64,000 nucleotides of DNA from Lodderomyces elongisporus (taxonomy: Eukaryota > Ascomycota > Pichiomycetes > Serinales > Debaryomycetaceae): the NCBI RefSeq assembly GCF_030384665.1, contig NC_083674.1, positions 1,116,001-1,180,000 of the forward strand, in the 5' to 3' direction. A program made the position numbers and the translations under genes. Positions 52,323 through 60,474 of the stretch are shown piece by piece; within the stretch, counting starts at the first letter, position 1, and each line of letters starts with the position of its first letter. The notes beneath the pieces were generated by a model. It did no database searches. It worked only from the letters and a program-made list of their open reading frames with translations, and was not told the origin of the DNA.

Positions 52323-54128
52323 CTATGCGAATGAGGGCACTATCCCCTCACATATATCAGAATACTGCTCCAAATTCTTTAAAATATCCACATGGGTATC
52401 TGCATTAACACCGGCAACTTTTTGACTATTGTTCATCATCATCATCGTCGCCGTCTTCTTCTTCTTATTATTCTGTTTCTTCTTGTCCTTCATTCTATCA
52501 ATCCTTTTATCAAAGATATCGCCAGTGTAAAATATCTTCCACTGGGATTCAGGAGCACTCATGCATCCACAACATCGTTCAAAATACCATTTATTCACGG
52601 GGTTATTCTTCCTTGATCTCCATATTAGTTCAACAGGGTGTGACTGTAAGATGATTTTGAAAATTATATCAGCCAAACCTGGTAAGCCTTGGTTCCTTTT
52701 GGCTATGGCAAACTTGTCCAAATACGCAACCTTTTTGTCTCCGCTGTATTCCCATGTAATTATTGCAGCTCCATCGTAATCGCCAACTAGTATAAACGTT
52801 GCAAGTCTATTGTTTATTCGTTCATAGTATTCATCAACAATCAACTTTTTACCAAAAGAATCTTCGAGTAATTCTGTTAGTTTCTTCTTATCAACTTTTT
52901 TTGACGCTATGAGATTGTCCATGGTAAAGTCTGAGCCACTAAAATTATTCTCTTGATCAAAGATCTGAACATCAACACCTTTCTTAACAATAGTGGTGGA
53001 TAGTTGCGGCGTGCGTTTATTTGTACTGGGCAAGGATGAAGATATTATTGATCGATCCGTTAGAACGTTGTATATAATAGGGTTCAACTGATCATTATGT
53101 ATCGACATTACTTCGGGGGTTGTAATGATACCTGTTGTTTCGTCGTTCCCGGATTTTTCAAAAATCGAGGTTAAGATTTCATTCATACTGTTCAAATTTT
53201 CAACATGCAAGTCTCTGATTTTAGGGCTTATATGGCCAATGAATAGCTCTGACATAATATCCGAGTACTCTTGTGACAAATTGATAAACACGTGGCTTGT
53301 TTGTTTCCGTTCAATAGAAGGTATGCCCCCCAATGGATCGATCATCACAATCTTCTCAATTGATAATAAGTCGGTCGTTCTTCTATCTACAAGTGCCGTG
53401 CACAATGAGTTCAATAGCGTATTGCATTTGAGAAACTCTTGCATCGTTGTGTCTGCGTTGAAAACAATCGGCTGAATGATTGGTATGATCCCTTGATACA
53501 ATGGTATTAATATCAGCTCCAAACTATCAATCGTGATCTGACCATCCGCAACACTGAAAGAGTTTCGCAAAATTGTGGCCTTTAGATCTTCTTGCTCTTC
53601 TGGTTTACCCAAGATGGAAAGCATCTTATTAGCTTGATTTATCATATATAGCTCATTTTTTTTAAAAGATCCATGAGATAAGTGGTCATAGTCCAACAAA
53701 ATGATTGGAGATATGCCCAATGTCATTAATCTTTTGAAAGTTTCAGCAATACCTTTCCATTGTCGAAGTGATATTGTAGGGAACTTGATCTTGAAGATTG
53801 CCAAACGCAAAGGTATTTTTTGTAATTTAGTCTCCTCGTCATCATATATGCTAATAAACGGGTTTTGGGCGTTTAAAAATCGTTTTATGAAAAGTTCCCT
53901 CTGATTATCTCTTCGACTCAACGACTGTTCATAAATTGTTCCCGCCTTGGGAGTTTCATCCGGGAGATCAAATTGGTTTTGGTATTTTGTTAAATAATTT
54001 TTTGCTTCTCTCTTTGTCGTCGTTGACTTGAGGATTGATAGTATGAGATTCCTCTTAGCATCGGTCACAGCCTTGTGGGTCTCCAAATTTGATATGAATT
54101 GTCTATTGAGGGTTCGAATTTTACTCAT
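52323..54128 (-). CDS. ARG2: N-acetylglutamate synthase
   Basis: Mitochondrial N-acetylglutamate synthase of 601 aa, first step of arginine synthesis. The N-terminus [15 protein letters not shown] is basic and probably targeting. The amino-acid-kinase-like region spans about 100-330 ([60 protein letters not shown]). The fungal NAT domain follows ([57 protein letters not shown] near 525). After it is a Lys/Met-rich insert ([17 protein letters not shown]), then a conserved-looking acidic end. The frame extends upstream to 54236 without ATG as a Phe-rich stretch, so the ATG at 54128 is used. No Gcn4 consensus was found in the short upstream region. Confidence 0.94.
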   Translation of the reverse strand: MSKIRTLNRQFISNLETHKAVTDAKRNLILSILKSTTTKREAKNYLTKYQNQFDLPDETPKAGTIYEQSLSRRDNQRELFIKRFLNAQNPFISIYDDEETKLQKIPLRLAIFKIKFPTISLRQWKGIAETFKRLMTLGISPIILLDYDHLSHGSFKKNELYMINQANKMLSILGKPEEQEDLKATILRNSFSVADGQITIDSLELILIPLYQGIIPIIQPIVFNADTTMQEFLKCNTLLNSLCTALVDRRTTDLLSIEKIVMIDPLGGIPSIERKQTSHVFINLSQEYSDIMSELFIGHISPKIRDLHVENLNSMNEILTSIFEKSGNDETTGIITTPEVMSIHNDQLNPIIYNVLTDRSIISSSLPSTNKRTPQLSTTIVKKGVDVQIFDQENNFSGSDFTMDNLIASKKVDKKKLTELLEDSFGKKLIVDEYYERINNRLATFILVGDYDGAAIITWEYSGDKKVAYLDKFAIAKRNQGLPGLADIIFKIILQSHPVELIWRSRKNNPVNKWYFERCCGCMSAPESQWKIFYTGDIFDKRIDRMKDKKKQNNKKKKTATMMMMNNSQKVAGVNADTHVDILKNLEQYSDICEGIVPSFA

Positions 54129-54607
54129 GTGATGGTAATTGTGAATAACATAAAGAATATAAGATGGTGTGATCTGTAGGAAAAAGAAAAAAAGAAAAAA
54201 GAAAATAAATAATAAAAAAAAAAAAACAAAGACCAAGACAAAGATGGATAGAGACTTGGTTTTTGATAGCCGAAAGATTGAAAGTGAAAGAGAGAGTGAA
54301 AGAGAGAGAGAGAGGGATATAGGGAAGACAAGAAGAGAGCGCGCTTAAGTTTTATTTGATCATAATTCATTTATCAACTCTTTCAAGCCAAAATAATGTA
54401 AAAAAAAAAAAGATAAACAGAAATAAATAAAACGAAAATATACAAAAGATCAATCTCCTTGATAATAGAAGTTTCAATATGCAAACTTTTCAAGTACTAC
54501 TAATGGTACCCAAGTATCACCTATTTAATAATGATTTAGCCAAGTGATTGGTGTGTTAAGTAAGTAATTAGATACCTGATTAGCTATCTATTTAATTAGT
54601 TATTTAA
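54129..54607. promoter_or_regulatory. ARG2 upstream region and PSF2 3' flank
   Basis: 480 bp with A/T homopolymers and GA repeats (54287-54315). No TGASTCA is present. No gene is seen. Confidence 0.45.
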
Positions 54608-55546
54608 CTAACTATCTGAGTGGTACATATCTTCATCTTCGTCAACAGCTTTATCCTTAAATTTATCCAATGTACCATGTAATACCCTCAATTTATTCAT
54701 TACAGGTATGACAAACGGTCTCATCTCGTTGATCTCCATTAGGGATAATCCATTCAATTGAATATTAGACTCGTTAAGCTCTTTTAATCCTTTTCTAGAT
54801 TTCACCAATCTAATTTCTCGAAGATCTTGTATAAGAGATCTCAACTCGTCTGTAGAGTCAGCCAAATCGTCACTAGCTTTGTCGAGCATAATTTTTGATA
54901 ACTCGAGCCAATTCCACGGTAGATTACTGAACTGGCCTGGTCGACGAATCTCTTCGTCGTATTTCTCTTTCAAATAGTGGACATTAAACCATTTTGGAGG
55001 CACGATATTGCATTTATCTTGAGCTTTCAAAATTAGAGCAACCCAGAGTGGCACTTTTTCTCGTCTCATCGCTCGTAAATTCGGTATTTGAGTCTATTTG
55101 ATAAAGTCCATGTTAGTATTTGCGTGTGTGTTTGTATATATATATATGTGTGTGTGTGTTTTCCATGTTTTGCACGGTCCCCTTCTTGTATTTACTCGGC
55201 TATTAATTGATGTATTTGTTTATTTTTCAATTCATTCAATGTTTTTCTCCAATTAGTCAGGCCCTACGTCTTTCTTTATTGGCTTATGTTACAATGTACT
55301 GACTTTGGCTTCCTCTCATTTTCTCACTTTCTTCTATTTTCCTCTGTTTTTTTGGGGGATTTCGTTTGTTTTTGAATGTACTTGTTTGTTAAACTCACAA
55401 GTATCAAGGGATTTCCCAATACATACCCCTATTAGGTCAACTTTTTTCATTGAATAACGTGGAAGTATAGTTATCAACTCATTTTCAGCAAGAAACTTAA
55501 TCTCTGTAGGTGTAAGGTTGTTTTGTAAGTGAGACGGCAACACCAT
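54608..55546 (-). CDS. PSF2: GINS complex subunit Psf2 (spliced)
   Basis: Two exons: 55427-55546 (40 codons) and 54608-55093 (161 codons plus stop), giving 201 aa. The phase-0 intron has donor GTATGT (55421-55426), branch TACTAAC (55112-55118) and acceptor TAG (55094-55096). Exon 1 encodes MVLPSHLQNNLTPTEIKFLA, close to S. cerevisiae Psf2 MSLPAHLQ. Exon 2 opens TQIPNLRAMRREKVPLWVAL and continues with FSNLPWNWLELSKIMLDKAS, LIQDLREIRLVKSRKGL and LSLMEINEMRPFVIPVMNKL. Psf2 is part of the GINS/CMG helicase for DNA replication. The length is close to the 213 aa of S. cerevisiae Psf2. Neither exon alone is complete; splicing restores the conserved core. Confidence 0.95.
55094..55426 (-). other. PSF2: Intron of PSF2
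   Basis: 333-nt phase-0 intron with consensus donor, branch and acceptor. It contains a GT microsatellite (55147-55160). Confidence 0.9.
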
Positions 55547-55904
55547 GATTGTTGGATTTCAATTTCGTTATTGGTACTTTTCACTTGATTTCGGTTGGTG
55601 AAAACTTAACTTGATGTGATCAATTAGTATGATGCGCCGCGCGCATACACTAAAGTTAACGCGTCTTATAAAAAAAAAAATTAACTCTATAATATATATT
55701 CATATATTTCTATATATACTGCTACCAAAATTTTCCTGATAAACAAACATCTTGCTACATCTTTATTGCTTACGGAGCCCCACTTCTATGAATGAAACAT
55801 TGAAGGGGCAAAAAAAAGAAGACAAAAAACGACAAAAAACAACAATAACGAAATAGAAACAGCTATTCTGTACAACTAGAATCACATCAGACAAAGATGT
55901 GGCT
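55547..55904. promoter_or_regulatory. PSF2 upstream region
   Basis: 360 bp. ACGCGT at 55659-55664 (AACGCGTC) matches the MluI cell-cycle box bound by MBF, expected for a replication gene; it lies about 115 bp before PSF2. CGCGCGC-like GCCGCGCGC is adjacent. The rest is A/T-rich 3' flank of RRP6. Confidence 0.55.
55659..55664. promoter_or_regulatory. MCB element (ACGCGT) upstream of PSF2
   Basis: ACGCGT, the core MBF-binding MluI cell-cycle box, 113 bp upstream of the PSF2 ATG. DNA-replication genes in yeasts commonly carry it for G1/S expression. Confidence 0.6.
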
Positions 55905-58385
55905 TTACTTTTTCTTCATTTTGAAAGTAGAAGTCCTTCCACTAGTCATGGATTTTCCCTTCTTGACTGGACGTGGTCCGTCTCCCATATTAGAATATGG
56001 ATCAAACGACCTCTTCTTTTTCTTGTTGTTTTCCCTCTTCTTATCAGCATCGATTAATATCTTGTCTGCATTGGCATAATCCACGCTTGGTGTTTGTTCT
56101 TGTTCAAGTTCTTGACTAGAGGATTTACGATTATTGGTCTTTTGCTGACTCTTTCTCAAAGTAATGAGTTCATGTGGGTCAATCAGGGCATCTTTGCTAA
56201 ACAATTTTTGTTGGCCAGTCAAAGGTTTGGCAACTTCAACATTTTCTATAACTGCAGAATCCAGAGCATCATTTTCTGCAAAATTGGAATTCATTGCTTC
56301 AGAATCGACCTCATTCATAACAATAGGTAAAGAAACTGTGCTATTAAACTCATAAAGTTTCCTCCAAACATTTTGTAAACGCTCTTTGCGCACTTTTGTA
56401 AAGTTTTGTTTATTAACATTGCCAGTGCTATCAGAGTAGTCAATGACATAAGCAGTTGCCAGTGCACTGTTTTCTGCTTTAACTCCGTTTCCAAATACCT
56501 GAGACGAATTGTCAATAAGTAATACAGGTGTTGATGTTGATTCCAATCCTGATACTTGTAATGGTTGTGATGATGTCTTTGATGATGTCTTTGATGATGT
56601 ACCTGTTCCTTCATTCTCACCTACATTAAATTGATTTGCCAGGGCAAGCAATTTGTCGAAAACATCACTCACGCTTTCAATGCTCACACTCACCACATCA
56701 TGTTCCAATGAAACATGGCCATGCTCCAGAGACTGACTGTGCCATTTATCTACCAATGCCCAATCGCTCTTTTCGGAATCCTTTAGGGCAAGATTGATTA
56801 AGCTGGCAATCTCTTTGGCATGCATACGTACATGTTCGGAAACATAAACGTGGCTATTGAGGACTTTTTCAGTTTCCACAGGGGCTTCTAGTATAGATAA
56901 CGAAACTAATAGCTGATTGGGCATAATGTAACGCACAGATTCATCTTCCTCTCTTGCAACTGCATCTCTGTATTTGTACAACACCTCCACTATATGTTTC
57001 TTGAAAGAGGGAACATTATATTGGTACATTATGGATCCCCATGGTTCCTTAGGGTTCGATGCCATTATAGGGCATGATACCTGTCCATTGCCTGGCGTAT
57101 TTGACAATGGACGATACTTTGTATATTCAAATCTTCTCTTGGCAACTTGTCTCAGCTCAAACAAAACCTTGGAAAGTTTGTCTTGATCAATCAATTTGTT
57201 TCGAAGCTGATCGTATATATAAAGCAAAAAGTGAGTATCAGACCTAGCGTATGCAAGCATCGGTGCTGGTAATGGTCTGATTCTCCAGTCTGCTAATTGA
57301 TACTTCTTTGAAGTTCTAAAATGAGCAAACGTGTCTAACAAATATTGAAGAGAAAATTTGGCAAAACCCAACTGGCGTGATGCATGGTATGTGTCAAATA
57401 AAGATACAATGTACAACCCCAAATCCCTTTGAAGCCATATTATATCCATAAACGCACCGTGAAACACTTTAACAATCTCATGGTTTGTGAATATAACATT
57501 TAGTTTGGATAACTCATCCCTCAACGCCAAAGTATCAATGACCCAATCCTTTTCACGATTAGAGATTTGCATAAGACATACTAAACCATAGTAAGATCTA
57601 TAATCGTGATGTTCTAAATCAACAGCAATCTCGGATGCCGCTTTTAACTCCTCGATCATCGCATCCAACTGCTCTTCATTGTCCACCCATATAGCCTCAG
57701 TTTTAGTCCACTCTTGTGGTTGAATTGGCGTTGATTTTTCAAGTACAGCAGAAGGATATGGCTGTTTATCAATTTCGTATTCATATGGGTGTCTGTAAAA
57801 AGGTGGGTCAACAACTTCTACCGAATCTTCGTACACAGGTTCCGGGTTGACAAGCTGACTTACTAATTCTAGACTCTGCAAGGCATTGGGCTTGGTTCGC
57901 AACTTAGGCTTGAATGGCTCTTCCTCGGAATTGTCAATAGGTGTTTTAAATGAAAGCTGAGGCTTGGTAATACGATGGCTTCGCTGCTCCAGCGTACCTG
58001 AGCTGGTCACACCATCCTCCAAATATTGCTTCTCGTGTTCCCTGTAAGCCGACTGCAGTCTTTTCTTTTGATCAAATTCGTGATCCAATTTTTCAAAAAG
58101 ATGTTCTATAACACTACTAACAGAGTTCCAAGCGGGTCCGGTCTGCATATATTCCTCACCGTACTTGATGGTGGTCACTTTATTCGTACGTGACGAGGTG
58201 CACTTGACTAAATCATTGATGATTTGAAGAAGGTCTTGTCCACGTTCGTCAATCTCTTTGCTGATTTCTGGGTCTATAGACTTGTAGAACTTGACATCCT
58301 GGGCAGCAAGCCCGCTCGCCGCTCGAATAGTTTGCATCAAGTTGGGCATAACATTTTTGAAACAATCCTTGTCTTCTTCTGGCAT
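55905..58385 (-). CDS. RRP6: Nuclear exosome 3'-5' exoribonuclease Rrp6
   Basis: RNase D-family exonuclease of 826 aa associated with the nuclear exosome, trimming rRNA, snRNA and snoRNA. The N-terminal PMC2NT region (about 5-105) would bind Rrp47. The DEDD-Y catalytic domain starts at Asp256/Glu258 (VDLEHHDYRSYYGLVCLMQI). It continues with VFHGAFMDIIWLQRDLGLYI near 312 and ends with LAYARSDTHFLLYIYDQL near 388, which supplies Tyr and the last Asp. An HRDC domain follows at about 465-545. The C-terminal tail is basic (KKKRSFDPYSNMG, PVKKGKSMTSGR), suiting nuclear import and RNA binding. All catalytic acids are present and the length is normal for the family. Confidence 0.97.
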   Translation of the reverse strand: MPEEDKDCFKNVMPNLMQTIRAASGLAAQDVKFYKSIDPEISKEIDERGQDLLQIINDLVKCTSSRTNKVTTIKYGEEYMQTGPAWNSVSSVIEHLFEKLDHEFDQKKRLQSAYREHEKQYLEDGVTSSGTLEQRSHRITKPQLSFKTPIDNSEEEPFKPKLRTKPNALQSLELVSQLVNPEPVYEDSVEVVDPPFYRHPYEYEIDKQPYPSAVLEKSTPIQPQEWTKTEAIWVDNEEQLDAMIEELKAASEIAVDLEHHDYRSYYGLVCLMQISNREKDWVIDTLALRDELSKLNVIFTNHEIVKVFHGAFMDIIWLQRDLGLYIVSLFDTYHASRQLGFAKFSLQYLLDTFAHFRTSKKYQLADWRIRPLPAPMLAYARSDTHFLLYIYDQLRNKLIDQDKLSKVLFELRQVAKRRFEYTKYRPLSNTPGNGQVSCPIMASNPKEPWGSIMYQYNVPSFKKHIVEVLYKYRDAVAREEDESVRYIMPNQLLVSLSILEAPVETEKVLNSHVYVSEHVRMHAKEIASLINLALKDSEKSDWALVDKWHSQSLEHGHVSLEHDVVSVSIESVSDVFDKLLALANQFNVGENEGTGTSSKTSSKTSSQPLQVSGLESTSTPVLLIDNSSQVFGNGVKAENSALATAYVIDYSDSTGNVNKQNFTKVRKERLQNVWRKLYEFNSTVSLPIVMNEVDSEAMNSNFAENDALDSAVIENVEVAKPLTGQQKLFSKDALIDPHELITLRKSQQKTNNRKSSSQELEQEQTPSVDYANADKILIDADKKRENNKKKKRSFDPYSNMGDGPRPVKKGKSMTSGRTSTFKMKKK

Positions 58386-58971
58386 TTGATTTTCGTTGTC
58401 GTTTTCGTTTCGGGCAGAACAAGGAAGGTGGGAGCTAAAATGTGGAATGAAACGAACTGAGCTAGGTAAGTTTGTCTTAATGAAGAAGTTTCTGTATACT
58501 AAAGGAATAAAGACAAAAAAAAAAAACTATTGTTGATATCTTTTTCTTCTTTCACTTCCTATTCTGCTTCTTCTTCTATTTCTGCTTCTACTTTTTACAC
58601 TTTTCCTTTTCCTTTTCCTTTTCTCTTTCTTTTTCTAATATTATTAATTTTTGTGGATGCGCACACAATTCATAATATTTCAAGATATTTTGTGGCATTT
58701 TGCTCAACCTCATCTCAAAATATAAAATTAAAAAAGAAAAGAGGGAGGAAAAGGATCAGAGGAAGGCGCTCAATCTCGCAACTGCTTACAACAACTTATT
58801 AGCAATAAATAATAAAAATAACAACAACAGAAACAGAAACAGAAACAGCAGCAACAGCAGCAACAACAACAGCAACAGCAAGAAAGTATACTAGAGAAAA
58901 CTGTTGTTCATCGTCCATTCACATTTGCTCTTTTACTATACACCATTAATATAGATATTATTATCGCTACA
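58386..58971. promoter_or_regulatory. Divergent promoter of RRP6 and REI1
   Basis: 590 bp. CCTCATCTC at 58708-58716 is a PAC-like match. A CTTTTC hexamer run lies at 58600-58625, and ACAGAA/CAGCAA repeats (58825-58880) precede REI1, probably in its leader; they encode Asn/Ser only in an unconnected frame that ends before the REI1 ATG. Confidence 0.5.
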
Positions 58972-60294
58972 ATGTTTACGTGTAACACTTGTAATTTGCA
59001 GTTTCCTGCATCTGAGGACCAAAGAACACATATGAAATCAGAATGGCATAGGTATAACTTGAAAAGAAAAGTTGCACAACTTCCACCAATTAATGAGGAT
59101 CTCTTCAATTCCAAAGTAGCCGCTGCTGCCGCTCAGAAACCAGATGATGGGACCAAGGAGAAACATACGACAAAGAAGGAGCAGAGACGGAAAGAAAAAG
59201 CAGAGATCTTGGAGAAAAAGAGGGCAATCTTGGAACAAGCTAAAAAGGCGATGCTTGCTGAGCAAAACATTCAAGGTGGTGAAGAAGGACGGAAACTTGA
59301 TAATTTGAGACAACAAACTGGACTGACAAACAGTGAAAACCTGACATTACTGAATATTTCTAAGACTGTGGAGACTGATGACAATAAGGACAATGAAGAA
59401 GTTCAGAAAACTCAAGATACTCATGAGGGTGAAGGAAATGGAGAAGGTGAGCTTGATCCAGAGCATGAAGAAGAAAAGCTTTTACAACAGAAACTTGCCA
59501 ACAAACTTGAAATACCGCCAACGAGTTGTCTTTTTGCACACCCCAAATATGGACACAATTTTAATACAGTTGATGAAAATGCAGAACATATGTTTAAACA
59601 ACATGGGCTATACTTACCTGAACCTACTTATTTGGTTGATAAGCAAGGTTTGATTGAATACTTGGCAGAAAAAATTGGGTTTGGTTTTTGTATTGCCTGT
59701 AATTATCAAGGGAAAAACGCCGAAGCTGCAAGAGAACACATGCAGACCAAGAGGCATATGAGGATTCCATATGAGTCAGAGGATGAAAAATTGGAGATTT
59801 CTAAATTTTACGATTTCTCATCTACTTATGATGATTACCGTAATAATAGTAATAATAATAGTGATTCTAGCACTCAGCGTAAGCCATCCAACGTTATAAG
59901 TGAAGGAGATGATGGTGAGGACGAGGAGGAGTGGGAAGATGTGAGTGGAGACGAAGATGTTGACTCTGACGAAGAAGAGTTACCACCGGTTGAAAATGAT
60001 GCAATTTACAGGGCTGGAAACGAGCTAATATTACCTTCGGGTGCCATTGTGGGACACAGATCGAATGCGAGATACTATAGACAAAACCTTGCACCTGAGA
60101 GGGAGTTATCAGAGGGACAAGGAACTGTGATTGCCGCAGAAACTAGACACATGTTAAGTTTAAGAGATAGAGTAGAATTGGCCGAAAAGAAGAGAACTTG
60201 GAAGTCGGAGAAGAAGAGAGAGGATATTAATGATAGACGTGCCGCTAAATTTATCAACAACCAACCTCATTTTAGAGACCAGCTCTTACAATAG
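58972..60294 (+). CDS. REI1: Cytoplasmic pre-60S maturation factor Rei1
   Basis: Zinc-finger protein of 440 aa of the Rei1/Reh1/ZNF622 family, which acts on cytoplasmic pre-60S particles and probes the exit tunnel. Finger 1 (FTCNTCNLQFPASEDQRTHM) and KSEWHRYNLKRKVAQLPPI are nearly identical to S. cerevisiae Rei1. A Lys/Glu coiled coil (about 60-105) follows. Finger 2 starts at Cys186, but the second ligand is replaced (CLFA, Ala189, versus CLFC in orthologues). Finger 3 (FCIACNYQGKNAEAAREHMQ) is intact. IPYESEDEKLEISKFYDFSS and the C-terminal NNQPHFRDQLLQ are family hallmarks. An acidic stretch with Asn repeats lies near 290-345. REI1 shares its promoter with RRP6. Confidence 0.96.
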   Translation: MFTCNTCNLQFPASEDQRTHMKSEWHRYNLKRKVAQLPPINEDLFNSKVAAAAAQKPDDGTKEKHTTKKEQRRKEKAEILEKKRAILEQAKKAMLAEQNIQGGEEGRKLDNLRQQTGLTNSENLTLLNISKTVETDDNKDNEEVQKTQDTHEGEGNGEGELDPEHEEEKLLQQKLANKLEIPPTSCLFAHPKYGHNFNTVDENAEHMFKQHGLYLPEPTYLVDKQGLIEYLAEKIGFGFCIACNYQGKNAEAAREHMQTKRHMRIPYESEDEKLEISKFYDFSSTYDDYRNNSNNNSDSSTQRKPSNVISEGDDGEDEEEWEDVSGDEDVDSDEEELPPVENDAIYRAGNELILPSGAIVGHRSNARYYRQNLAPERELSEGQGTVIAAETRHMLSLRDRVELAEKKRTWKSEKKREDINDRRAAKFINNQPHFRDQLLQ

Positions 60295-60474
60295 TTTAGG
60301 TTTATTTTAAATGTGTACACATCTTTGTATGGTTTAGATGATTTTTATGTTATTTGCAATTTATCATGGCTATTGAAAGAAAAAAGGGAATTTATTATTA
60401 TTACTTTTTTTTTCCTTTATGATTCTTATATTTATAAAATTACTATTTGTATTTAAATTTGTTTTTTTATTTTA

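Noticed and set aside
54129..54236. Phe-rich N-terminal extension of ARG2
   Set aside because: The first codon is TTG and the sequence is a poly-T artefact; ATG at 54128 gives a normal start.
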